Assembly: GCF_004343075.1 (NCBI RefSeq)
Contig: NZ_SLXP01000007.1
Location: 62,001-126,000, forward strand
Source of the DNA: Rhodovulum marinum
GTDB lineage: Bacteria; Pseudomonadota; Alphaproteobacteria; Rhodobacterales; Rhodobacteraceae
Length of the DNA: 64,000 bases
Reading direction: 5' to 3'
A program made the position numbers and the translations under genes. The notes beneath the pieces are model-generated. The model did no database searches. It was given only the letters and a program-made list of their open reading frames with translations, and was not told the DNA's origin. Positions 51,047-60,351 of the stretch are shown in pieces. Positions within the stretch are counted from its first letter, which is position 1; every line of letters begins with the position of its first letter.

Positions 51047-51922
51047 ATGGACATCAGGACGGTCGGGGTGGTCGGCGCGGGCCAGATGGGCAACGGCATC
51101 GCCCATGTCTTCGCGCTCGCCGGCTTCGAGGTGACGATGCACGACATCTCGGAGGACGCGCTGGGCAGCGCGCTTTCCACCATCGGGAAAAACCTCGACC
51201 GGCAGGTGTCGCGCGGCAAGATCACCGAGGACGACAAGGCCGCCGCGCTGTCCCGGATCAAGACCACGAAGACCCTGACCGATCTCGGCGCCTCGGACCT
51301 CATCATCGAGGCCGCGACCGAACGCGAAACCGTCAAGACCGCGATCTTCGAGGATCTTCAGCCGCACCTGAAACCCGACACGATCCTGACCTCGAACACC
51401 TCGTCGATCTCGATCACCCGGCTGGCCAGCCGCACCGACCGGCCGGAAAAGTTCATGGGCTTCCATTTCATGAACCCGGTGCCGGTGATGCAGCTGGTGG
51501 AACTGATCCGCGGCATCGCCACCGACGAAGCCACCTACAAGACGCTGCTCGGCGTGGTGGAAAAACTGGGCAAGACCGCCGCCTCGGCCGAGGATTTCCC
51601 CGCTTTCATCGTCAACCGCATCCTGATGCCGATGATCAACGAGGCGGTCTATACGCTGTACGAAGGCGTCGGATCGGTCAAATCGATCGACGAATCGATG
51701 AAGCTGGGCGCGAACCACCCGATGGGGCCGCTGGAGCTGGCCGATTTCATCGGGCTCGACACCTGCCTTGCGATCATGAACGTGCTGCATGACGGACTGG
51801 CCGACACGAAATACCGCCCCTGCCCGCTGCTGACCAAGTATGTCGAGGCCGGCTGGCTGGGCCGAAAGACAAGTCGCGGCTTCTACGATTACCGCGGCGA
51901 AACGCCCGTCCCCACCCGGTAG
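51047..51922 (+). CDS. 3-hydroxybutyryl-CoA dehydrogenase
   Basis: 291 residues. Rossmann motif GAGQMG (residues 10-15), then SNTSSISIT (S119 region) and the catalytic H140 in GFHFMNPVP. The C-terminal domain has LGANHPMGPLELADFIGLDT and ends with GRKTSRGFYDY. It oxidises (S)-3-hydroxyacyl-CoA with NAD(P), used in butanoate/PHB or aromatic degradation pathways (Hbd/PaaH family). Placed after the ETF genes, it suggests beta-oxidation-like metabolism. Confidence 0.92.
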   Translation: MDIRTVGVVGAGQMGNGIAHVFALAGFEVTMHDISEDALGSALSTIGKNLDRQVSRGKITEDDKAAALSRIKTTKTLTDLGASDLIIEAATERETVKTAIFEDLQPHLKPDTILTSNTSSISITRLASRTDRPEKFMGFHFMNPVPVMQLVELIRGIATDEATYKTLLGVVEKLGKTAASAEDFPAFIVNRILMPMINEAVYTLYEGVGSVKSIDESMKLGANHPMGPLELADFIGLDTCLAIMNVLHDGLADTKYRPCPLLTKYVEAGWLGRKTSRGFYDYRGETPVPTR

Positions 51923-51954
51923 GACGCCCCACCGCACGCAGTGCCAGAAGGCGT

Positions 51955-51980
51955 GCGCCGAAGGCGCTCCTTTCGGCGAC
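51955..51980 (+). repeat. Short hairpin repeat after the hydroxybutyryl-CoA dehydrogenase gene
   Basis: CGCCGAA / TTTCGGCG hairpin sequence, similar to 48075-48100 and likewise shortly past a plus-strand stop codon. It also lies just past the convergent acyltransferase stop at 51984, so it might serve as a weak terminator. Confidence 0.45.
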
Positions 51981-51983
51981 CGG

Positions 51984-52871
51984 CTAGACCAGCGCCAGCG
52001 TCCGGTCCCGCAGCCAGCCCACAAGACCGCGCGGGTTGTCCCGCCACCGCTCGATCTCGTCGCGCCCGATCGCCGGGCCCACCACCGGGGCCTGCGGCCG
52101 GTTCAGCGCGTGACAGACCTCGTACAGCAACAGTCCCTGCCGCAGCGTCGGCGACACCTGGTTGGCCATCTGGTACCAGCGCGAATTCGCCCCGGGAAAC
52201 CGGATTGGCACCAACTGCGCGCCCGATCGCAGGATCATCTTGGCGGTGAACGGGTTCCAGTCGGCCTCGATGGCCGGGCCGAACATCGTGTGCGACGCGG
52301 CCACCACCCCCGACGGAAACAGCGCGATGGCCCCGCCTTCGGCGAGATGCGCCATGGCGCGGCGGCGCATCTCCAGGTTCTGTTCCAGCGCGTCCGCCTC
52401 GTGCGGGAACGGCACCGGGATCATGAAACGCTCGATCTCGCCCACCCCGGTCAAAAGCGACCGGGTCAGGATCTTGTAATCCGTGCGCACCCGCCCGATC
52501 AGCTCGGCCAGGACCATCCCGTCGACCAACCCGTGCGGGTGGTTCGCCACGACCACCAGCGGGCCGGTTTTCGGAATCCGGGCGATCTGTTCGGCCGGGG
52601 TTTCCAGCGTGATCCCCATCACGTCCAGCGCCTGGCGCCAGAACCCCTGGCCGTCGGGCACGCCCATCGCCTCGAACCGGCGGATCAGCCGCAACAGCCG
52701 CAGCTTGCCGGTCGCGTATTCCATCGCCTGGATGGTGCGCCGCTGAACCGGGTCGGAAAAGGTACCGGCATAGGACAGCCGGCGCGATTCATAGGGCTGC
52801 TCGGCCAACCGGCTGCCGTCGCCCTGGCCCGCGGCACGTGGCGCGGCCACGCGCAGGCGGGCGGATTTCAT
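51984..52871 (-). CDS. 1-acyl-glycerol-3-phosphate acyltransferase family protein
   Basis: 295 residues from the ATG at 52871 (MKSARLRVAAPRAAG); a GTG six codons earlier is possible. Acyltransferase block I is ANHPHGLVDGMVL (H-x4-D), and block III appears as LFPSGVVAASHT. Such proteins transfer acyl chains to lysophospholipids or related acceptors at the membrane. No transmembrane helix is obvious, so peripheral attachment is likely. It is the gene after ptsH on the same strand. Confidence 0.85.
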   Translation of the reverse strand: MKSARLRVAAPRAAGQGDGSRLAEQPYESRRLSYAGTFSDPVQRRTIQAMEYATGKLRLLRLIRRFEAMGVPDGQGFWRQALDVMGITLETPAEQIARIPKTGPLVVVANHPHGLVDGMVLAELIGRVRTDYKILTRSLLTGVGEIERFMIPVPFPHEADALEQNLEMRRRAMAHLAEGGAIALFPSGVVAASHTMFGPAIEADWNPFTAKMILRSGAQLVPIRFPGANSRWYQMANQVSPTLRQGLLLYEVCHALNRPQAPVVGPAIGRDEIERWRDNPRGLVGWLRDRTLALV

Positions 52872-52916
52872 TCCGGTCGTGTCAACCACCTGTGGGCTGT
52901 CCCCGCACTGGTTCGG

Positions 52917-53198
52917 CTACATGTCCTCGCCAAAGCGCGCGGCCACCAGGCGCTCCAGCGCATCGGCCAGCGCGTCGGCCTCGGGGCCGCTGGTGCGAAC
53001 CTCGATCGTGGTTCCCTTGGACGCTGCCAACATCAAAAGCCCCATGATCGAATCGCCCGAGGCGCTCATCCCGTCGCGACTGACCTCGGCCTGCGCGTCG
53101 TGTTCCTCGACGCATTCCACGAACTTCGCCGAGGCACGCGCATGCAGCCCCTTCTCGTTCACGATCTCCAACCGCCGGCTGACGCCGGTTCCGCCCAT
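52917..53198 (-). CDS. ptsH: Phosphocarrier protein HPr
   Basis: 93 residues from the ATG at 53198 (AGGG 7 bp upstream); a GTG at 53204 is also possible. H19 in GLHARAS is the phosphoryl-accepting histidine and S50 in SASGDSIMGLLML is the regulatory serine phosphorylated by HPr kinase. With the adjacent EIIA and HprK it forms a regulatory, not sugar-importing, phosphotransferase chain typical of alphaproteobacteria. Enzyme I (ptsI/ptsP) is not in the window. Confidence 0.93.
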   Translation of the reverse strand: MGGTGVSRRLEIVNEKGLHARASAKFVECVEEHDAQAEVSRDGMSASGDSIMGLLMLAASKGTTIEVRTSGPEADALADALERLVAARFGEDM

Positions 53199-53207
53199 CC
53201 GCACGCC

Positions 53208-53600
53208 CTAGAATCCCCCTGCATCGAAACTGTCGATATACTTGCGCCCCGCCGCCAGCGCCGAAGCCGTCGCCTCGCCCACGCTCAACCGCCGCGACTT
53301 GGCCAGCTTGATCAGCATCGGCAGGTTGGCCCCGTACAGGATGCGCCGGTCCGACGGCACGCAGGCCCGGATCGACAGGTTCGAGGGCGAGCCGCCGAAC
53401 ATGTCGGTCACCACCACCACCCCGTCGCCGGTATCGACCTCGTCGGCGGCGCGGCAGATCTCGTCCTGCTTGGCGGCACGGTCGTCATCGGGCGCGATCG
53501 CGATCGCGCGAATGCCGGGCTGGTGACCGACCACGTGCTCGACGGCGGCCAGGTATTCCCGGGCCAGCCCGCCATGCGCGACGATGACGATTCCGATCAC
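53208..53600 (-). CDS. PTS EIIA component, mannose (Man) family
   Basis: 130 residues, [20 protein letters not shown] at the start, with H9 as the phosphorylation site and the [16 protein letters not shown] motif of EIIA-Man proteins. No EIIB, EIIC or EIID partner is nearby, so it is probably a regulatory phosphoacceptor acting through HPr. The start overlaps the rapZ stop by 4 bp; it ends 9 bp before ptsH. Confidence 0.93.
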   Translation of the reverse strand: MIGIVIVAHGGLAREYLAAVEHVVGHQPGIRAIAIAPDDDRAAKQDEICRAADEVDTGDGVVVVTDMFGGSPSNLSIRACVPSDRRILYGANLPMLIKLAKSRRLSVGEATASALAAGRKYIDSFDAGGF

Positions 53601-54523
53601 GCACCCTTTCCCGTCGCCTGCGCGGGCGCACCCTGCGTCCGCCTCTCCATCTCTCTATGTCTTATAGACACTTGCCATTCCGTTGCCGCAAGCCTCTTTG
53701 CCACGGCTTCCGCCACGGCGACCGACCGGTGCTGGCCCCCGGTGCAGCCGAACCCGATCGAGATATGGCTTCGGCCCTCGTCACGATGGGCCGGCAACAC
53801 GAACCCGGCCAGCCCGCTCACGCGCTCGATGAACTCGGCGAAACGCGGGTCGGCGGCGATATAGTCCAGAACCGCCCGGTCGCGCCCATCCAGCGCGCGC
53901 AACGCGCTTTCCCAGTATGGGTTCCTCAGGAACCGGCAGTCGAACGCCATGTCCAGCCCGTGCGGCATGCCCCGCTTGTAGGAAAAGGAATGCAGCGACA
54001 CCGCCAGCGGTGCGGCGCCGCCCGCGGCGAAACACGCGGCCATCTCGGCGCGGAACTCGTGAATGGTCAGGTCGGATGTGTCGACCAGGATCGTCGCCAG
54101 GTCCCGGATCGGCACCAGCAGGTCCAGTTCGCGCGCCACCCCGTCGGCGGGGCTTTCGGCCGGCGCCATCGGGTGGCGCCGCCGGGTTTCCGAGAACCGG
54201 CGCAGCAGGACCTCGGGCCGGCACTCCAGGTACAGGACATCCGCCTCGATATCGGGCGCGGCGGCCAGCTGGCCGATCAGGTCGGCCAGCGCCCGGGCGG
54301 AAAAGTCACGCGTGCGCGTATCGACGCCCAGCGCCAGCGACGGGCGCAGCGGCGGGCCGTCCAGAAGCCGCGGGATCAGCGACAGGGGCAGGTTGTCGAT
54401 CGCCTCGAACCCCAGATCCTCCAGCACGTTCAGCGCCGTCGACCGCCCCGCGCCCGAGGCGCCCGTCACCAGCACGACACGCTGGACGGGGGGGGCTTGG
54501 TCGGTCTGGGGGGCATCGGGCAT
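53597..54523 (-). CDS. rapZ: RNase adapter protein RapZ / nucleotide-binding YvcJ family
   Basis: 308 residues. Walker [10 protein letters not shown] (residues 21-29), the family motif [13 protein letters not shown], and the C-terminal region with [20 protein letters not shown] (20 residues) and [14 protein letters not shown]. In E. coli RapZ controls GlmS synthesis by guiding small-RNA cleavage; in other phyla the role is less clear. It is coupled to hprK by a one-base overlap (TGATG) and to the EIIA gene by 4 bp. Confidence 0.94.
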   Translation of the reverse strand: MPDAPQTDQAPPVQRVVLVTGASGAGRSTALNVLEDLGFEAIDNLPLSLIPRLLDGPPLRPSLALGVDTRTRDFSARALADLIGQLAAAPDIEADVLYLECRPEVLLRRFSETRRRHPMAPAESPADGVARELDLLVPIRDLATILVDTSDLTIHEFRAEMAACFAAGGAAPLAVSLHSFSYKRGMPHGLDMAFDCRFLRNPYWESALRALDGRDRAVLDYIAADPRFAEFIERVSGLAGFVLPAHRDEGRSHISIGFGCTGGQHRSVAVAEAVAKRLAATEWQVSIRHREMERRTQGAPAQATGKGA

Positions 54524-54954
54524 CAGTCGGTGCGGCCATGGGTCAGGTGCAGCAGGATCGCTGCGGGGAAATATGGCTGATCGACCCGGTGAAGCAAGGG
54601 CACGGCGCGTTCAAGAAATCGCGCCTCGCGGCGCGGCGGCAGGCGCTCGGTCTCGGGGCGGTCCAGGTCGACGGCCAGCGCGACCGGCGCCTCGGCCTGC
54701 ACCGGGGCGGCCAGCAGCCCGACGAAGCGCGCCTCGATCCGGCCGCGGATCGCGTCGGGGGCCCGCGCCATCAACCCGCCCGCGCCCGCGCTCAGGATCG
54801 TTCGGTCATCCGCCACCAACCGGGCGCCCAGCGCGATCAACTGCAGCGCCAAGGCCGACTTGCCCGCGCCCGACCCGCCCAGGATCAGAACGGCCCGGCC
54901 ATCGGCGGCGACACAGCTGGCATGAACCGTAACGGGGTCGCCGGGCCCGGCCAC
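54523..54954 (-). CDS. hprK: HPr kinase/phosphorylase, short alphaproteobacterial form
   Basis: 143 residues with the P-loop GGSGAGKSA (residues 26-34) and [10 protein letters not shown] following. The N-terminal domain found in Firmicutes HprK is missing, as in other alphaproteobacteria; this is the family's usual short form, not a truncation in this strain. It phosphorylates HPr on its serine. It lies 12 bp downstream of chvG. Confidence 0.9.
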   Translation of the reverse strand: MAGPGDPVTVHASCVAADGRAVLILGGSGAGKSALALQLIALGARLVADDRTILSAGAGGLMARAPDAIRGRIEARFVGLLAAPVQAEAPVALAVDLDRPETERLPPRREARFLERAVPLLHRVDQPYFPAAILLHLTHGRTD

Positions 54955-54965
54955 GCGCCCGCCGC

Positions 54966-56669
54966 TCAGAGCGGCAGGCCCACGACAAAGCGCGCGCCCA
55001 GCGGTTCAGAGGTGATGTCGGCCGTGGTCGGGCGAATGTTCTCGGCCCAGATCACGCCGCCATGGGCCTCGACGATCTGTTTCGAGATCGCCAGGCCAAG
55101 GCCCGAGTGGTTGCCGAACTGCCCGGCGGGGCGTTCGGAATAGAACCGGTTGAAGATCTTGGCCAACGCCTGGTCCGGGATGCCCGGCCCGGTATCCTCG
55201 ACCACGACCAGAACCCGGTTGTCGCGGGTCCGCGCCCAGATGCGCACCGCGTCGCCCGCCTCGCAGAACGACACCGCATTGGTGATCAGGTTCACGAAGA
55301 CCTGCGCCAGCCGCGGCTCCAGCCCGTTCAGGTTGATCGGGTCGGGCGGCAGGTCGGCGATGAAGTCGACGCCCTTTTCCCGGGCCTCCTTGCCCAGGTG
55401 GTCGGTCAGGCTTGTCAACAGCTTGACCAGGTCGAACGTTTCCTCCTCCTCGCGGACCAGTTCGCTGTCCAGGCGCGAGGCGTTCGAGATGTCGCTGACC
55501 AGCCGGTCCAGCCGGCGCACGTCATGTTCGATCACGTCCAGCAACTTGGCGCGCTGGTCGTCGCGCTTGGCCACGCGCAGCGTGCCGGTGGCCGACCGCA
55601 GGCTGGCCAGCGGGTTCTTGATCTCGTGCGCGACATCGGCGGCGAACTGTTCGTTCGCGTCGATCCGGTCGTACAGCGCCGCGACCATGCCGCGCAGCGC
55701 GCCCGACAGCCGGCCGATCTCGTCGGGGCGGGCGCCCAGGTCGGGGATGCGCACGCGCACCGGGTTCATCTTGCGCGCGTTGCGGTCGCGGCCCATCTCG
55801 GCCGCGGCGGCCAGGTCTGCCAGGGGGTTGGCGATGGTCGAGGCCAGCACCAGCGAAAGCCCGATCGACACCAGGATCGCGATCACGAAGACCTGCAGCA
55901 CCTGTTCGCGCTCGATCCGGACCAGCCAGTCGATCTCGCCGCTGGCCGAGGTCAGCGCGACCACGCCCACGGTCTGGCCGTCCTGCACGATCGGCGTGGT
56001 GACGGTAAAGGCGGTGCGGCCGCGGTCGTCAACGCCGGTCTCGACCTGGGCACCGATCTCGAGGGTGCGCTCGACCTGCTTGCGCAGCCGCTCCTGCGGG
56101 TCGGCACCACCGGGGCCCGACCGGTCCGACCCGGTGACCCGCGCCAGCCCCTCCCAGACCATGTTCAGGAAATCGGTGATGATGGTGATCCGGCGCTCAT
56201 CCTCGTAAGGGGTCACCGGCCAGTCGGGGCTGGCGATGCCACGGGCGCGGCCCACCAGCCCGATCGCATCGTCGAACACGAAGACATCGGCGCCCGGCGC
56301 CAGGTCCAGCGCCGAAAGCGTGCCGCCCACGTCCAGCCCGTCGCCCGAGGCGAAATCGACCGGCACGCCGGGCGCCATCTGCGCCTCGAACACGTCGGCG
56401 ACCAGTTCGGCCTCGGCGACCATGCCGCTTTCGCGCTGGCTCAGCAGGCTGTCGCGCGCGGGGTTGAGGTACAGCACCCCCGAGATCAGGACGATCTGGG
56501 CGATCAGGTTGAAGGTGATGATCTTGCGCGCCAGCGGCGACCGGTTCAGCGAGACGAAGCTGCGGCCCTCGCGCTGCATGCGGATCTCGCCGTCGAGCCC
56601 CGAATTCGGTGCGACCCAGTCCTCGCCGAGGACGACGTCTCCGTCCGATGTCCGCTTCGTGTCCCGCAC
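54966..56669 (-). CDS. chvG: Sensor histidine kinase ChvG
   Basis: 567 residues if started at the GTG at 56669 (RDTKRTSDGDVVLGEDWV follows); the open frame runs further to 56837 but overlaps chvI. A transmembrane helix near residues 46-66, a periplasmic domain of about 200 residues, a second helix near 285-305, HAMP, then the HisKA site DVAHEIKNPLASL (H348) and HATPase motifs NLITNAV, VVEDTGPGIP and HSGLGLAIS. It senses envelope or acid conditions in rhizobia. It is partnered with chvI. Confidence 0.9.
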   Translation of the reverse strand: MRDTKRTSDGDVVLGEDWVAPNSGLDGEIRMQREGRSFVSLNRSPLARKIITFNLIAQIVLISGVLYLNPARDSLLSQRESGMVAEAELVADVFEAQMAPGVPVDFASGDGLDVGGTLSALDLAPGADVFVFDDAIGLVGRARGIASPDWPVTPYEDERRITIITDFLNMVWEGLARVTGSDRSGPGGADPQERLRKQVERTLEIGAQVETGVDDRGRTAFTVTTPIVQDGQTVGVVALTSASGEIDWLVRIEREQVLQVFVIAILVSIGLSLVLASTIANPLADLAAAAEMGRDRNARKMNPVRVRIPDLGARPDEIGRLSGALRGMVAALYDRIDANEQFAADVAHEIKNPLASLRSATGTLRVAKRDDQRAKLLDVIEHDVRRLDRLVSDISNASRLDSELVREEEETFDLVKLLTSLTDHLGKEAREKGVDFIADLPPDPINLNGLEPRLAQVFVNLITNAVSFCEAGDAVRIWARTRDNRVLVVVEDTGPGIPDQALAKIFNRFYSERPAGQFGNHSGLGLAISKQIVEAHGGVIWAENIRPTTADITSEPLGARFVVGLPL

Positions 56670-56697
56670 GGCCGCCCCCGGCTCCGCGTGTCGATCG

Positions 56698-57399
56698 TCA
56701 CTCCTCGTTGTAACGATACCCGATCCCGTAAAGCGTTTCGATGGCCGAGAAATCCGGGTCCACCTGGCGCATCTTCTTGCGCAGCCGCTTGATATGGCTG
56801 TCGATCGTCCGGTCGTCGACATAGACCTGGTCGTCATAGGCCACGTCCATCAGCTGGTCGCGGCTCTTGACGAAACCGGGGCGTTGCGCCAGCGCCTGCA
56901 GCAGCAGGAACTCGGTCACGGTCAGCGACACGTTCATGCCCTTCCAGGTGACCGCGTGGCGCAACGGGTCCATCGTCAGCTGGCCCCGCACCATCACCTT
57001 GGTTTCCTCGGGCGCGGGCCCGGAATCAGAGGCGATCACCTCCTGCCGGCGCAGCAGCGCGCGGATGCGTTCGACCAGCAGGCGCTGCGAGAAGGGTTTC
57101 TTGACGTAATCGTCCGCGCCCATGCGCAGGCCCAGCACCTCGTCGATCTCGTCATCCTTCGAGGTCAGGAAGATGACCGGCATGTTGGTCTTCTGCCGCA
57201 CGCGCTGCAGCAGGTCCATGCCGTCCATCCGGGGCATCTTTATGTCGAAAACGGCCATGTCGGGCAGGCGCTTGTTGAACGCGTCCAGCGCCGCCTGGCC
57301 GTCATTGTAAGTTTCCACCTCGAAGCCTTCGGCCTCCAGCGTCATGGAAACGGAGGTCAGGATGTTCCTGTCGTCGTCAACCAGCGCAATCCTGGACAT
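56698..57399 (-). CDS. chvI: Response regulator ChvI
   Basis: 233 residues. The receiver domain has the phosphoacceptor D52 in [10 protein letters not shown], acidic pocket DDD near residue 9, and K in the KKPFS loop; the C-terminal winged helix is OmpR/PhoB type with [18 protein letters not shown]. It forms a two-component system with ChvG. It is the first gene of the chvI-chvG-hprK-rapZ-PTS series, divergent from pckA. Confidence 0.95.
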   Translation of the reverse strand: MSRIALVDDDRNILTSVSMTLEAEGFEVETYNDGQAALDAFNKRLPDMAVFDIKMPRMDGMDLLQRVRQKTNMPVIFLTSKDDEIDEVLGLRMGADDYVKKPFSQRLLVERIRALLRRQEVIASDSGPAPEETKVMVRGQLTMDPLRHAVTWKGMNVSLTVTEFLLLQALAQRPGFVKSRDQLMDVAYDDQVYVDDRTIDSHIKRLRKKMRQVDPDFSAIETLYGIGYRYNEE

Positions 57400-57606
57400 G
57401 GGAAATTCCTTGTACTGCTCAGCGTCGCATGTGCCTGATTTTTGGCGCCATTCTTTCCAGATCGGCCCCGCGAATCAATCTTTAACTCCGAATCACGGCT
57501 TTCTCGTGGCAACAATCAACGCCGAAATCCCTGATACATTGCTAATCCGCACCAGTTCACCGAATTTCCGGTCGCCAAGGGGGCAACAATCGCCCGGGCG
57601 CGACCG

Positions 57607-57652
57607 ATGATTGCGCTAACGACGCGCGCGAAGTCATATGATTGCGCTAACG
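57607..57652 (+). promoter_or_regulatory. Two direct-repeat operators upstream of pckA (CceR/PckR-like)
   Basis: ATGATTGCGCTAACG occurs identically at 57607-57621 and 57638-57652, 31 bp apart (about three helical turns). The core TGATTGCGCTAAC resembles the TGATnGCGCTAnCA-type LacI-family motif remembered for CceR/PckR regulators of central carbon metabolism in alphaproteobacteria. Both sites are upstream of the promoter at 57668-57695, a position suited to activation. The 334-bp chvI-pckA gap has no other evident gene. Confidence 0.6.
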
Positions 57653-57667
57653 CCCTTCCCCGACCTG

Positions 57668-57695
57668 TTGTTTCATGAAACCGACATGTTATAGC
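57668..57695 (+). promoter_or_regulatory. Promoter of pckA
   Basis: TTGTTT (57668-57673), 16 bp, TATAGC (57690-57695) on the plus strand, about 40 bp upstream of the pckA start, so the 5' leader would be near 30 nt. Confidence 0.5.
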
Positions 57696-57733
57696 CGCGC
57701 CACCAACCAACGCGGCGTCATGGAGGGTGCGAC

Positions 57734-59332
<1,599 letters not shown>

Positions 59333-59363
59333 ACGCCGGTTCCGCATCGCGACTGACGATCAA

Positions 59364-59390
59364 GGCCCGGTCCCCCGACCGGGCCTTTTT
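59364..59390. terminator. Terminator after pckA
   Basis: Perfect 9-bp stem GGCCCGGTC / GACCGGGCC with CCCC loop followed by TTTTT on the plus strand. It lies between the convergent ends of pckA and the TauE/SafE gene. Confidence 0.88.
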
Positions 59391-59424
59391 CCATGGCCCG
59401 GCACCGCCCCCCTTGCTGCCGGCC

Positions 59425-60186
59425 TCAGCCCATCAGCCCCTTGCGCACCAGGTTCGCCGCCGCCACCGTCAGCACCACCAGCGTCGCCTTGCGGAACCGT
59501 CCCGCGTCCAGCCGATCCTGAACCCGAAACCCCAGCCACATACCCAGCGCCGCCGGCACCACCAGCGCCGCCGAAAACGGCAACGTCGCGGCGTTCAGCA
59601 CGCCCGACCCCAGATGCGCGACCAACAGCATGACCGCGCCCAGCAGGAACACCACGCCCTGCACCCGCACCATCTCGACCTTCTCGGTGTTGACGCTGAG
59701 AAGATAGGCGATCACCGGCGGCCCCCAGACCCCCGAGATGCCGCCAAAAACCCCGCTCAGCAGGCCCAGCCCCACCTCGGCCCGCAACCGGTGGCGCACC
59801 GGCAGGATCAGTTGCCGTCCCATCAGTTGCGACACGGTGAACAGCGCGATGGGCACGCCCAGGATCAGGTACATCGCCCGGTCCGGCAGGATCGTCACCA
59901 GCGGCGCGCTCAGCGCGATGGCCGCGACCACGCACAGGATCAGCACGCGGTATTTCACGATCGACCCCCAGGCCGCCGCCGCCCCCTGCCGAAAGGCCTG
60001 CGCCACGTTGGTCAGCAGCGTCGCCAGGATCAGCCCGGCCAGCGCGGTTTCGGCCGGCAGGAAACTCGACAACCCCGAGATCAGGATCATCGGCAGCGCA
60101 AAGCCGACCGCGCCCTTCACGAATCCGGCGCAAAGCGCGACCGCGACCGCGGCGGCGAAAAGATGCGGCTCGATGCCAAGGATCAT
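59425..60186 (-). CDS. TauE/SafE-family permease
   Basis: 253 residues with about eight hydrophobic helices in two repeats. The N-terminal half has GFVKGAVGFALPMILISGLS, the second half GVFGGISGVWGPPVIAYLLS, the two family signature loops. Such proteins export sulfite, sulfoacetate or other organic anions; substrate not evident. It is divergent from the acyl-CoA dehydrogenase gene across 165 bp. Confidence 0.88.
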   Translation of the reverse strand: MILGIEPHLFAAAVAVALCAGFVKGAVGFALPMILISGLSSFLPAETALAGLILATLLTNVAQAFRQGAAAAWGSIVKYRVLILCVVAAIALSAPLVTILPDRAMYLILGVPIALFTVSQLMGRQLILPVRHRLRAEVGLGLLSGVFGGISGVWGPPVIAYLLSVNTEKVEMVRVQGVVFLLGAVMLLVAHLGSGVLNAATLPFSAALVVPAALGMWLGFRVQDRLDAGRFRKATLVVLTVAAANLVRKGLMG

Positions 60187-60222
60187 GGGGCGACACCCTC
60201 CTGACTGCCGCTATATCCTTCC

Positions 60223-60251
60223 TTGACCGGCGCTGCAGCGGCAAAATAGAC
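60223..60251 (+). promoter_or_regulatory. Candidate promoter of the acyl-CoA dehydrogenase gene
   Basis: TTGACC (60223-60228), 17 bp, ATAGAC (60246-60251), about 100 bp upstream of the start codon. A second weaker pair TTGCGC-N17-TATGTC overlaps the site at 60293-60305. Confidence 0.4.
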
Positions 60252-60292
60252 CCGACATTATCCTTCAAAAAGCCATGGATGATTGAATTTTT

Positions 60293-60305
60293 GTTGCGCT
60301 GCACC
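60293..60305 (+). promoter_or_regulatory. PhaR-like site upstream of the acyl-CoA dehydrogenase gene
   Basis: GTTGC-GCT-GCACC, an imperfect dyad with the core TGC-N3-GCA, comparable to the CTGC-N3-GCAG site described for the polyhydroxybutyrate regulator PhaR in Rhodobacter. It lies 47 bp upstream of the start codon. A 6-bp core match can arise by chance. Confidence 0.25.
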
Positions 60306-60351
60306 TGCGAAAGACCTATGTCACCCCAAGCCCGCAAGAAGGAGACGATTC

